From Fragum whitleyi (lineage: Eukaryota; Mollusca; Bivalvia; Cardiida; Cardiidae), in NCBI GenBank assembly GCA_948146395.1, contig OX411558.1, positions 35,830,350-35,894,349 of the forward strand: a DNA stretch of 64,000 nt, given 5' to 3'. The translations under genes were made by a program, and so were the position numbers. The notes beneath the pieces are model-generated. The model had not been told where the DNA came from. It worked only from the letters and a program-made list of their open reading frames with translations, and searched no databases. Shown here in pieces: positions 32,952-44,339 of the stretch. Position 1 is the first letter of the stretch; each line of letters begins with the position of its first letter.

Positions 32952-34512
32952 TTAATACCCCCGCAAGTGCTTTCAGAGAATGAGATACTTAGACAGAAGC
33001 GGCAAAAAATGCTTCAAATATAAAGTTAACTCTTGGATTTGAGACCTCTAAATTGTGTCTTGCAAAACTAAAACATGTGATAAATGTTTTCATGCTATTG
33101 AAGGAAAACTGAAGGAGGAGTTTGTAACACAAAATTACTAGTATATGTGAAAAAGAAAAAAATGTAGTAAGTGTAAGGGCAGATATTTCTCAACCCAGGA
33201 CGAGTTGGGACCTCATAATTGTGTCTTGCAAAACTTCATGTGGTAAATGTTTGTATAAAATTTCAAAGATATTACGTGAAAACTGATTACAGGAAAACTG
33301 AAGGAGGAATTTGGGAAACAAAATTACAAGTATACGTGTTCACAAAGAAAAATTGTCTTAAGTTCAAGGGGAGATAATTCAAAAACCTGTGGGAGTTGGC
33401 ACTTGAAATTTGAGTCTTGCAAAACTTCAACATGTGATAAATGCTTGTATACTGTTTCATTACTTTTGAATGAACATTGAAGGAGCAGTTTGCGACACAA
33501 AATTATAAGTACATGGTAACAAATAGGTAAAAATGTCAAAGTTCAAGGGGAGATAACACATGAACCTGGGGGAGTTGACACTTGAAATTTGCGTCTTGCA
33601 AAACTTCAACATGTGATAAATGTTTGTATAATGTTTCAAAACTATTGAATGAAAATTGAAGGAGGAGTTTGCGACACAACATTATAAGTACATGGTAACA
33701 AATAGGAAAAATGTCTTGAGTTCAAGGGGAGATAATTCATGAACCAGGAGGGTTTGAGACTTGAAATTTGCGTCTTGCAAAACTTCAACTTGTGATCTAT
33801 ATTTGCATGTTGTTTAATTACAATTGAATGAATATTGAAAGAGGAGTTTGCGACACAAAATGATAAGGACATGGTTACAAATAGGAAAAATTGTCTGAGT
33901 TCAAAGGGAAATAATTCATGAACCAGGGGGAGTTGACACTTGAAATTTGCGTCTTGCAAAACTTCAACATGTGATTAATGTTTGTATAATGTTTCATAAC
34001 TATTGAATAAAAATTGAAGGAGGAGTTTGCGACACAAAATTATAAGTACATGGTAACAAATAGGAAAAAATGTCAAAGTTCAAGGGGAGATAACACATGA
34101 ACCTGGGGGAGTTGACACTTGAAATTTGCGTCTTGCAAAACTTCAACATGTGATAAATGTTTGTATGATGTTTAAAAACTATTGAATGAACATTGAAGGA
34201 GCAGTTTGCGACACAAAATTATAAGTACATGGTAACAAATAGGAAAAAATGTCTAATTTCAAGGGGAGATAATTCATGAACCAGGCGGAGTTGGGACCTA
34301 AAAATTGCGTCTTGCAAAACTTCAACATGTGATGAATGTTTCTATAAAGTTTCAAAGCTTTTGAAGGAAAACTGAAGGAGGAGTTCGCGACACAAATTTA
34401 CTACTATATGTGTCCACAGACGGACGGACGGACGGACAGACGGACGGACAGACGCACGGACAGACAGGCTGATTCCAGTATTCCCCCGAAAACATTCGTT
34501 TTGCGGGGGTAT
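32952..34512 (+). mobile_element. Double-hairpin repeat family Y with a 179-bp tandem array
   Basis: A hairpin GTCACTGAATGTGAC (32938-32952) precedes ATACCCCCGCAA. The body is eight units of 178-181 bp (the 'GTCTTGCAAAACTTCAACAT' block recurs at about 33414, 33592, 33771, 33949, 34128 and 34309, with diverged copies near 33060 and 33223). It then runs into GGACGGACGGAC and the end hairpin ATTCCCCCGAAAAC...TTGCGGGGGTAT. ORFs over the GGAC part (SVCPSVRPSV) are simple-repeat artefacts. Confidence 0.82.
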
Positions 34513-34514
34513 AA

Positions 34515-35395
34515 AAAGAACAGACATGCAACACAACACAATGCTTAATATTGCTTATCAATAATTTGATTTCATAACTTTTTTAAACTGAATTGAAGAT
34601 ACTTTGTTTTGCACCATACTTTTAAAAGTGGCTAGTTTTCTTGTTTATTTATGTTCTTTGATACGTCATTTTTTTGAAGCTAGTTCTTGATATGTTTTAA
34701 AACCAGTGACTGTAGGCATAACCTTTTTAAACTTAATGTTGAATATATATCTCTTTAATTCTAGGCTTAAATGTCGACCTTTGGTTTTTTTCGCAGTCTA
34801 GTATATTGTTAATGGAAAGTAATTTAAAATCTGGGTAGATTGCGTGAATTTTAATTCAATATTTCGAAGAATAGGATTGATTTTCTCTCATTCATAATAT
34901 AATATTCATTAGGGTTTCTTCTTCTATTTTGCAAAAACAAAACATCTTGTCATTTGTAATATTGATTTTGTACTATAATGAATTAGTTTTACAATAATCT
35001 GTGTATTGTTCTATATTGAAGCCATTGAATAAATGTATCATATGTTAACTTAAAGGAATTTGAATAAATTTTTGACCAAGTTTTACGCTTTTGATATGAT
35101 CATCTTCGGTCAAATATTGAAATGGAACGCTAGCACGACCTTTCAAAGGTTTCTGGTACAATATACGAGGGTTGTCATAGAAATTCGTGAAAATTTTCGA
35201 TTATTCAAAACAGGACGGGACTAGAAAAAGAAATTACTAATTGGAGAGAAAAGCGCCCGAACTGCAAAGACGGGGTCGACAAAGAAAAAAGAAGTCAAAA
35301 ATAAGGAGGATTCTCCAATTTAAAATCGAATCTAAGCTCTAAAATCCGATTCTACATGTAGTTTGGCGAAAAAGAAAGAATTTTATGAATTTTAA
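34515..35395. other. No recognisable gene; single mariner-type terminus
   Basis: TACGAGGGTTGTCATAGAAA (35167) resembles a mariner terminal repeat, but no partner was found. The remainder is AT-rich and unassigned; its last part may be the 5' region of the Penelope-like element. Confidence 0.35.
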
Positions 35396-35796
35396 GAAAT
35401 CTTAGGAAAAGAGCCCATCGTGTTTAATCTCTCACCTAAAAAGCGGACTTATCACCATGAGAGTGTCCCTCAATATGGCCTGAAGTTTGTGCCTACGAAT
35501 CTTAAAAACAATTTGAAGGAAATCATAAAGAGTGGGATCGTAGAATGAGGTAAGCTGAGTTTTTTGTGGATATGAAGGAAGGAAATTTTGACCGACTAGA
35601 AAACCGATTTAAAAGAAAATCGGACTGAACACCACCTGAAGGAAGAGATAAATGGCTAGACATCTACCTCGAATCGGTTACTAAGGAAATATATGGAATA
35701 CATGGAACAAACCAAAACCTAAGATCAATATAACAGACAAGGAGTTGCAGGCAATAGAGGAGCTAATAAAAGATGACTCGGTAGCAATTAGACCGG

Positions 35797-36058
35797 AGGT
35801 GCGTTTCTTAGATTAAGATTCTTAAGAATCTCATTAAGATTTTTAAGATGTAGCGTTTTTTAGATTAAGATTTTTAAGCGGCTTATTAAGAATCTTAAGA
35901 TATCTTAATGAGGAAAGGAATATGCTTTTGCATTGGCTTAAAGCGAGTAGCCTTGACGACGTCGAATTTTTTCACTCAAAATATTGAAAATCGTTTCTTA
36001 TGACGTCTTAATAATCTTATTTAGCGGAAATTTTCATCTTGATGTAAAAAACGCACCT
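35797..36058. mobile_element. 262-bp TIR element inserted in the Penelope-like RT
   Basis: The ends AGGTGCGTTT and AAACGCACCT are inverted, and flanking CGG (35794-35796 and 36059-36061) is a 3-bp target duplication. Removing the element and one CGG restores the conserved IRP-ADK reading, confirming the boundaries. A 3-bp duplication fits PIF/Harbinger-type transposition, although the CGG target is unusual for it. Confidence 0.82.
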
Positions 36059-37123
36059 CGGCTGATAAGGAGGGACCCCAGTGAGTATTCCTTCCTGAGG
36101 TCATTGTATGGTAAAGTAGTGCCTAGTGAAAATGTAGTCCCTCAAAAGTAGAGCTGGTTTGAGTATCAAACTGTGATTTATATGATGTTTTACATGATCT
36201 TCAAGGCATTTCACATCTCTTCTAGAGTCTGCAAGTGTATTTTACTATCTAATTGCAAGAATTCCTTCTAATGATGGCGAATGAAAACTGTGCGGGATGA
36301 TTCGCGGATAGGCAACTTGTTTCAGTCCGAAACTAGTGTTCCTTTGTTTTGACAGAAATATCTCAAAAGTTGCCTTATCATCATATGGTATATATATGAT
36401 TTAGCTAAGTTCTTGGAAAGTTAAATAACAGCCTTTATTAGTACATATTCCAACGAAAATCTCGGACAAGGCTACAGATCGGAGAAAAAGATCAAATTAC
36501 TATATCGCAAAGTGGACAAAATTTCACCGCTGTCGGACCATTAAGGAAGTGATGTTACTACCATAGATACGAATGTTTACATCAGAAATTTGGAGAAAGA
36601 ACTGGAAGACGAAGCAACATTTAAAATAATTGATGAAGACATTTCAAAATCTGTGGCTAAGAAGGTTAAAAAATCGCCAACAGACTGTGTAGAAAGGAGT
36701 ATATAACGAAGGACATGAAACAATACATGCTTCCCAAAAAAGTAAGACCCGGAGGGTTAAAGGAATTCCTAAAATGAACAAGCCTAAAATACCATACAAA
36801 ATTATAATAAGTGGAATCAAACACGCTATAGAAAAAATAGCCGAAAAGAGCTAGAACAGAATGATTGATTATTACCTTCGTATATCAATGATTTTTAAAT
36901 AAATTTAGATCCATTGAGCAACCTCTCAATAAAGATGCAATATTGTTTTTCATGGATGTGAAGTCATAATACTCAAGTATTCCAAAGATCGAAGGAAGAT
37001 ATTGCCTGTGAGACAGCACTAAATAATAAAATAGATCAAACAATTCCTACCAACCAAGTACTCAACATAATAGACATTATGCTAGAAAATCATAAATTTG
37101 AGTAGACATTAAATACAAATTGA

Positions 37124-37462
37124 TTGCTGCTCGGAATCAAGTATGTCTCTAATTATATGGGAGAATGGGAAAACACATTAATGACAACGGCTAAAATGTT
37201 TCTGGAAGCTTATTTCCGATATGTGGACGATGTGTGGGGTATTTGGACGCATGGACATCAATCCCAAGAAGACCCAAGAACTCACAAACACGCGAATTCT
37301 ATTCACCCAAGGATAAAAACAGAACTGATACCCTCCAACGACAAAATAGAATTTCTAGACACAATTGCAAAGGTTGAAAATGGGTGTATTACCACCGGCC
37401 TGTATGAAAACCGACAGAAAAACGCTTATATTTACATCGGAAGTCAGACCACCCTAATTTAG
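37124..37462 (+). pseudogene. Penelope-like RT fragment
   Basis: This 112-codon open stretch covers the end of the palm. 'GIKYVSNYMGEWEN' corresponds to the conserved 'GT.MAP.YAN.FMG' block with changes, followed by the YVDD box and the 'FLD...V..G...T.LY' thumb region. It is open here but broken on both sides. The 'M' is not a genuine start. Confidence 0.78.
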
Positions 37463-37880
37463 AAAAATATATACAATAGGGTTAAGTGACAAGGGCAAAA
37501 CGGGTTAGCTAGACAAAGAGAAAATATGCGACTGAAGCATGAAAAATTAAAAAAGACTTATCAAAAGAGGGTATAATAGTCACAAGGTGGAGGTAGAGTT
37601 AAAGAAGACAGATAAAACGAACATGGACAACCTTCTTGGGTAGCGGAAGAAAAGTGCTGAAAAGATGAAAAGAGTTCCGCAAGTACTAACATATACCAGA
37701 TATAAATAAGATTTTAAAATCCAATCAGAAAGGTCTTAATGAAATCTGACAGATTGTGGAATGTGTTTTCCGATGAACCAATCATATCTTACAGAAGGTA
37801 GAAAAATCTAGCAGACATTTGAGTTCATAGAAAAAACAAACAAATCATTAAGATCCAACTCTACTCGATCTCCAAAACAC

Positions 37881-38240
37881 GTGACTAAAGGATGTGGGCG
37901 AGTCTGTAAACTATGTGAGAAACATATCACGACGCATATGAGAGATATGACTGTCAAGTCGGTACGAACTGATTTGATGATAATCTGCCGTACACATAAC
38001 GTGATTTATGGAATATACTGTAAGAAATGTAGCTGTCTAGTGTATATTTGTGAAACGAGAAACATGTGGAAAATCCAAATGTCAAATCATGTATCCAACA
38101 TCCGACGTGGGAATGACCATGAGTCGGTGCCTACACACTTAGACCAAACTCATCCTAGTATGGAGGACTTTCACTATGTTGGACTGGAAGGGTATGTGAG
38201 GAGCGTACACTTTATCGTCGACAGAGGGAGTCTATTTTGA
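37881..38240 (+). pseudogene. Penelope-like GIY-YIG endonuclease fragment
   Basis: This 119-codon open stretch has a leading cysteine pair 'CGRVCKLC', then CRTHNVIYGIYCKKC (GIY box) and LVYICET (YIG-like, with the Gly lost), a basic helix and 'HLDQTHPSMEDFHYVGLE'. The spacing agrees with Penelope-type GIY-YIG nucleases, while the YIG substitution suggests loss of activity. Confidence 0.75.
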
Positions 38241-38399
38241 TAAAGAAATAGGTTTTGATTGAGGGTCTAGATATTAAAAAAAAAGTTTTACGAAAATAAT
38301 AATGACAACCTATATTATAAGTTCGATGTTCCATGATAAGCAGTTTCAGTTACAATATTGACAAATGACCAATTAAGATAACCGTTTATAATAAAGATT

Positions 38400-40480
38400 A
38401 CTTTTGACCTCCGTAATTTAACGCTGTTTTCATGTACATGTATATACTCGTAAGTTCACGGCAGGGCGGTTTGAACGTGGTAACAGCAGCTTACATGTAA
38501 TAAGCTGTAGGTACGTCGTTTGGTCGTCCACCAACGAATCGCTTTTTTAATTATGTCCATTGTAAAATATTTTCAGACAATAAATGATTAAATACCTTTC
38601 TTTATGAGATAACAATTGACATCCGTTATATACTACTATCTACTGAATATCTGAGGTAACGGATTTTGGGTCGCTCGCCAGTTACTCTCCTTTATTGGGA
38701 TCAAATATTTTCATAATTAGATGATATTTCAACGCCATCATTATCGCTATTTTCTTAATACATTTAAATTGATTTTCGACGATGGCGTCGTAATGGCAGC
38801 TTGAAAAAGCCGTGGTTGCGACGTTTAGGTCGCTCATCAACTACTCGTTTTATTCTTGTGTCACGGTACCAAACCATGTGTCAACCCAGTTTCAAAAAAT
38901 GTATTTAATCTGGTTCAAAATATCCCCAAAACCTTTGTATCTGCACTATACTAATGAAAAAAAACGGCCTGTTTCTACACTTGACCGTTGTACATTTACA
39001 AAAACCAAATATATCACTTTCATCAATGCTTTTTAAGAGGTGCCAAAATTTGGGGTGGTTTGTTGCTATTTGGGCTTACGATGTGGTGTGGGACATTGGT
39101 GCATTTATTTGTAATGAATCCAATATTCTGGATTGAATCTGGGGATCACCGCTTCAATTTCGGTTTTTGCCTATCGCCCAACCTTATCGATTCAATCTCA
39201 GTTGTGCTGTTGGCATCTTGAGTAAATAATGGGATAATAAGAAAATCGGATATTTTATTTTGGTCAGAATGTTTTTTGTTAAACACAATCAGTTATGAAC
39301 ATGTAGTGTGCTTCGATAGAAAATGTACTTGCACTTTTTTTGATGTTTACGTCCGCCATATTGCATGTTTTTACCCCAGATACCTTTTTTGACTATACTG
39401 TACCAGGTATACGACTGTGAGATACGCATTTTCAGATAAATGATCTTTTAATATCATTCATTATGATTTGGTTGCTAAACACCGTTTTGGTAGCTTATTT
39501 CTGTACAATCTGTAGTTACGTCGTTTAGGTAGCTCACTAACAACTCGTGCTTCGTTTTATGTCCATAGTGAAATGGCTTTATATTATTATAATGAGATAA
39601 TTATTCACCTCTGCTATTTACCACTATTTTCTAAACGAGCTGTAGTTACGATGTTTGGGTTGCTTGCCAACGACTTTCGTTCTGTTTTATTTCTAGGAAG
39701 TAAATATTTGATATAATTGTTGACCTCCGTTATTTAACGCTTATTTCGGGGATCCGATTCTTAGGCGTCGTAGCGCGGCTTGAATAGGCTGTACATGTAG
39801 GTACGATATTTGGTTCGCTCAAAACGACAAGCTTTTTATCTCATTTACTTAGCGAAATATCTTCTAAGTTATAAAGAAATAATACTATCTGTTATGGGAT
39901 GATTGTTGACCTCTTTTGTTAACTTTTATTATCTAAATAATTTGTAGTTGTATTATTTGGGTGTTCATTATCGATGCGCTTTTTTGTGTAATGTCAATGT
40001 TGAAATATCATTCTGACCGATAATGATGAAATATAGTTTGGTTGACCTTCGTTGTTCACTGTGCATTTCCTCTTACATACTTTCGTCGATGGGGGACGTA
40101 GACGTCGTAACAGCAGCTTGAATTAGCCTCAGTTGTGACTTTTGAGTCGCTCACCAAAGAAACGATGAAATGGTTCTCTGACCAATTTGACAAATAGTGA
40201 TCTTAAATAGTTTGTATATAGATGCCTGTTGACCTCTGTTATATTTTGTTCGACTACTTTTGTAGGTTGACGACTTGTACGTCGTGGCATCAGCATTAAT
40301 ATGCTGTATTCACGACGTTAAAGTCGATTACATATGACTCACCAAGTTTGATAGCCATACATTTTTTTATGTTGTCGGTAGACTGGTTTTGACTGTAAAA
40401 GTTGATAATAAATTTTCTAACATTACCGATGTGTCGCCGTTGTTTAGCCTGGAAGGTTATGCCTTGAAATTCGAATTAGC
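38400..40480. repeat. Degenerate tandem-like repeat region
   Basis: 'TTGACCTCCGTTATTTAACG'-like blocks recur at about 38407, 38618, 39720, 39909, 40042 and 40228, each followed by 'GTAGTTACGTCGTTTGGGTC' and 'GCTCACCAACGACTCG'-like sequence. Spacing is irregular (about 130-210 bp). About 38790-39480 is unrelated. No gene is seen. Confidence 0.6.
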
Positions 40481-41234
40481 TATTGACCTCCGATTTTTTC
40501 TGGTTGATGGGCGCCGTGATTTGCTGTAAATTAGACTTTCTCAGTCTTCTGTTATAGCGAATATGTCGCCAATAGATTTTCTCCCCTTTCTTTTTTATAT
40601 ACCTGAAAGAATTTTTGCAATCTTTTGTTGTCCTATGCGTACAAGGACGTAGCGTAATAGGCACGATAGGCGATCCATTAGTTGGTCGGTTGTCCCTTCC
40701 ATAAATATATATGTGGCCCATCACGCGAAAAGGGACCATCTGGGTATTGCATAAGGTGTCGACCCTAGTCAGACCGCGCGGGTTACGCAGAGTGACCAGG
40801 GTCGAAACTTTTCGCAATTTACTTATTTTCTGAATCTAGAATAATGAAATAATTTTTGAAATGCGACCTCTGCTTGACCTTTGCTGGATCCACTCTCTTT
40901 TGATAATTATATTTATTTTTAAGTGTTCCCAGATTTTCCCTTTTCGTGTGCCGGGTCACATTTTTTTATTATCATTATTTCATCCTATAAATTTTTTTTC
41001 TATTAAGGTATTAATTAATCCCCCTTTTAACACTTTGTAGTACTCGCATACACTGGGCTTTTGTGGCAGGTTCAACGCTGGTACGTTATTCCGGGTCATT
41101 GCAGTATTTTAATGACGTCAACGTTACCTAGACGGCGTTACCTTGACGTCGTAAATTCATATGATTCACTTGATGAAGGCAGCTGTACCGCCGAAAGCAA
41201 GTATTGAAATATAATATTTTTATTAAGAGAAAGG
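40481..41234. other. Unassigned; one 113-codon ORF and a small hairpin
   Basis: The minus-strand ORF 40476-40817 is basic and complex, but matches no family I know and has no splice context. At 41168-41203 'CTTGATGAAGGC...GCCGAAAGCAAG' forms a short hairpin. Confidence 0.35.
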
Positions 41235-41400
41235 TAATACAAATCGAAGATTTCGTTCATCCTGAACGAATGTTTGGTATTGTATGACCTTCCTAAATTG
41301 TTTTTCCAAACTCACTCATCCAACTCTTTCAATTTTATTGCAACTTTTTCACAAAAATACACCTTGTCAATCTTAGGAGTACCTAAAAGTCATACCCTTC
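41235..41400 (-). repeat. Hairpin repeat H, partial copy
   Basis: 'TTCGTTCATCCTGAACGAAT', then 'CCAAACTCACTCATCCAACT' and 'ACACCTTGTCAATCTT', follow the order of the reverse complement of repeat H. Confidence 0.5.
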
Positions 41401-42960
41401 TTTTTATTTTGTCATGTCATACTCTTTACAACATAAAAAAACTAACCCTTACATAAAAGTCACATGTACAATTCGCCATGTGAAAATATTTTTAAACATA
41501 ATAGCATTTTTATGATTTACTTTAAAGGTAGAATTTAGTGATTTATATAAAAAAAAACTTACAATATGCGTCTAATCTGTTTGCAAGAAACAGTTTTTTT
41601 TTATCGGAATGAGAAACTAATTTATATATTTATTTTTTTCTTTTACCAAAATAATTCTAATGGTTAAAGCACAAATTTTCAATTGAACACAACGAAAAAT
41701 TTAGTCGGGCATTTCCCTGTTGTTTTTGTAACTAAGTATTTGAGACCCGTAACGAGAGTTAGGACCAACTTGGAACTCCAGAGGTCAAACTCTAAAAAAG
41801 AAAGGTAAAAAGGTCATCCAAGAATAAGAAAGTTAGCCAGGGCGTTAACGTCAGCCTGTGCAATCAAATTAGTCGTTAGGAATTATTGGAGTTGATATTG
41901 TTTAGAAGACTAGTCGACTTAACTTATGGGCTCCGATCGATTTTGTACTCATTCAAAACATTTTTGTCTCTTTCTGAACTTTTAACTGCTGTTAAAAATC
42001 GGTGATCGGTTGAGGACATCTCGCTGGCGTATCGACTACTATTCGACGGCAACGCGTAGGCGTATCGACAGAACGCTCAGTCCAATCTATTATTCAATAT
42101 ATGGTATACTCATGCTTTTGAGGGCGTTTACATTTGCAGAGACCCTAAAAATGGCTTTAAAGCATTTTGAGGGTCTCTACAATTTGTTTACGCACGAAAT
42201 AATGTGAATTGACGCTATTATTGTATAAAAAGATAGATAAGAGTTTATAAATTCAAACAGAAATTGCGAAATAATTTCATAGAAACGATAAGAAACCAAA
42301 TGCAAACTTACGAATATGCCGGAACAATCACGTCATGCATTACACCGTCCATTGTGTCTATACCGACGTGGCTTAATGAATTTTTGACGTCACACAATAT
42401 TACGCGGTATCTAGAGCAACGTCTTTAGTAATGTTTGGCATGAATAATTTTCACGCAATTTAAGAAAACAATGCGAACAGTGTTCTAGATCTAACCTTTG
42501 TTGTATTTAAAACAGAATGAACTAAAAATCATTTAAGCTCAAACAAATATTGCAGGAAATATATAGGAATCATTGAAATTGATTAAATTGTATAAGCCCA
42601 AATCGCTGATACTTAAGTAAAAAAAAGCCGGGCGTTAACGGCACGTGAATTTACTAATTAATCCATGTTACCTCCCATTCGACGTCAGCTTGTCTCATAT
42701 TAATCTTATGAAAGATACTATATATCGCTGCTGATTTCGGTCATTAAAGGTAAAGGCTCAAAAGAAATCGATTATTTCTGGTTTTTTTTTCGCTATTCAG
42801 CCAACCAAACCCAACCTCCATCCTTTAAACAACACGTGGACAGCGATTTGTTGAATTGGTGCAAAAATGTTGCGTCTATACTTAAACATAAATTTCATAT
42901 GACCTATTTTTTTTTAATTTAACTTTTCAAGGGCATATATATTTCACGATTGGTGCTTTT
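41401..42960. other. No recognisable gene or repeat
   Basis: AT-rich DNA upstream of the P450 gene. No coding block is recognised. Confidence 0.4.
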
Positions 42961-42972
42961 AATTGTTATTGC

Positions 42973-42993
42973 CACGTGATGAAATAGTATAAA
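42973..42993 (+). promoter_or_regulatory. Candidate P450 promoter: E-box CACGTG and TATAAA
   Basis: CACGTG (42973-42978) and TATAAA (42988-42993) precede a stretch that ends in a consensus donor at 43091 and would splice to the first coding exon. Position and order fit a core promoter; function is inferred. Confidence 0.35.
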
Positions 42994-43017
42994 TTCACAA
43001 TTTGTTCCATCAAATCA

Positions 43018-43090
43018 GCTGATATATTGCAACCGAATTCAGACATTGTGAAGATAGATTTTCAGTAATTCGAGAAACAAATTTTTCTAA
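43018..43090 (+). other. Candidate non-coding first exon of the P450 gene
   Basis: The coding exon has a strong acceptor (TTTATTTGCAG) 28 bases upstream of its ATG, so at least one upstream exon must exist. The segment about 25 bp downstream of the TATA box ends at CTAA|GTGAGT, a consensus donor. The transcription start is estimated, not seen. Confidence 0.35.
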
Positions 43091-43172
43091 GTGAGTAAAT
43101 TATTTTCTAATTTGTATCTTTATGAATTTTAGTATTTAGAAATACTTATTTCTAAATACTTTATTAAAAAGC

Positions 43173-43232
43173 AAACAAAAAAAAAATAAATAAATAATAA
43201 AAAAGAAAAAATAATAATAATAATAATAAAAC
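43173..43232. repeat. A-rich simple sequence with (AAT)n
   Basis: AAATAAATAAATAATAA-type and AATAATAATAATAATAA runs, in the first intron of the proposed P450 transcript. Confidence 0.75.
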
Positions 43233-43777
43233 AGTACTCTTTACTTTCGTTCTACTCCTCCAATATATTAATGTACTATAAGATATTATTGTTAAAATAA
43301 GTCATATTTTTATAATTAAGTTTTTTAAAAAAAGAATAAGAGGGAAAAAATAAATTTATACGATAATTTCTTTATTATTACTAAAAGAACAATGACATTC
43401 TTTGTTCTTCTGGCTTTAATTTATAAAAAAAATGATTGTTTTTAAGTAATTTAAGACTTGTATCAGCATACATTATTCAAAACGACAACAATGATAATTT
43501 TCCGATTAATCATTCATGTCTTAGATTGGTATGCTCTGCTTCAACCCGTTTTTGTAATTATCATTACAAAATGGAGTGTAACAATGTTTTTCTCCACGCT
43601 TGTCGTCCCGGTTTTAGTTTCAATTTATGGGACGAAAAACTTCCTCTGCCTTTGACATGGGTCTTCGAATACTGTTTTGAGATGTGAAGCACTGTCTAAG
43701 AAGATCAACAGACCTTAAATCGCTTGAAAATTTCTTTGAAATGTACCGAATGACAACATTTGACTGCTGAGTAAATT

Positions 43778-43980
43778 CCGTGGTCTAGAGGTAGAGCGTC
43801 GGCCTCTTGACCCAAAAGTCCTGAGCTCGATTCCCGGGAGCGGCTATCGATCTTTGTTCTTTCATTGGCCCACACATTCGGCGCGAGTACTGGTGAATTT
43901 TCCAGGAAGCAGAATCGAGAGGGATTAATCTAAGTTGTAAGAACTTGTTTCCCGATCGATGTAAAAAAAATAGGTTTAAA
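43778..43980 (+). repeat. tRNA-derived SINE S1, copy 2
   Basis: TGGTCTAGAGGTAGAGCGTC, CCTGAGCTCGATTCCCGGG, 'TCATTGGCCCACACATTCGG' and 'GTAAGAACTTGTTTCCC' are collinear with the inverted copy at 25581-25786. It ends in an A-rich tail. Confidence 0.78.
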
Positions 43981-44339
43981 CCAGTAAATTCTGGAAGTAC
44001 AACATGTAACTTTGTGTCTACAGATTCTAATCTCATCTTTTGAAAACTTAACGAATTAGAGAGGCTCGTTATTACAATTAGAACCATCGTGAATTTTACA
44101 CTCATTCCAATCAAAACCAATTTGATAGCTCACTCAGCGCTCCATTCATTCATTCCAAAAACTCAAAACTCAAACTGAAACAGTTCAAAAAATCTCCAAA
44201 ATCACTTAAAAAAAAGATCAATTACTACATTCAAAACAAAAAAAGGTAGAACTAATCTAAGATTTTACTGAAATAATTGAAAGATTGAAAAATAATTCAT
44301 GAAAACATTGAAAGCCATTCATAGAACTTGTAAGCATAT

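Larger units (their letters stand above)
35400..38259 (+). mobile_element. Degraded Penelope-like element (RT plus GIY-YIG endonuclease)
   Basis: Blocks occur in canonical order with frameshifts: N-terminal 'VFNLSPKKRTYHHESV' and 'YGLKFVPTNLKNNL' (about 35416-35520), 'LQAIEELIKDDSVAIRP' then 'ADK' (35740-36075, split by a TIR element), 'NKIDQTIPTNQVLNIIDIML' (about 37030), RT catalytic 'YFRYVDDVWGIWTHG' (about 37210-37255), 'IEFLDTIAKVENG', and a C-terminal GIY-YIG-type domain 'NVIYGIYCKKCSCLVYICET' (about 38000). Penelope-like elements combine exactly these two domains. Multiple stops make it inactive. Confidence 0.85.

Noticed and set aside
32952..34400. CRISPR-like array
   Set aside because: Whole 179-bp units repeat without unique spacers, in a eukaryotic context. 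Tandem satellite, not CRISPR.
34342..34561. ORFs with CPSVCPSVRPSV-type repeats
   Set aside because: Translation of the GGACGGACAGAC simple repeat at the end of a family Y element, not a protein.
35167..35195. Mariner insertion at TACGAGGGTTGTC
   Set aside because: Only one terminus found; no inverted partner or transposase nearby.
40476..40817. 113-codon minus-strand ORF
   Set aside because: Complex composition, but no recognised family, no partner exon and adjacency to degenerate repeats. Left unannotated as a gene.
43778..43850. tRNA gene
   Set aside because: A and B boxes are present but no complete cloverleaf or acceptor stem, and the body is shared with another copy at 25581-25786. 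A tRNA-derived SINE fits better.
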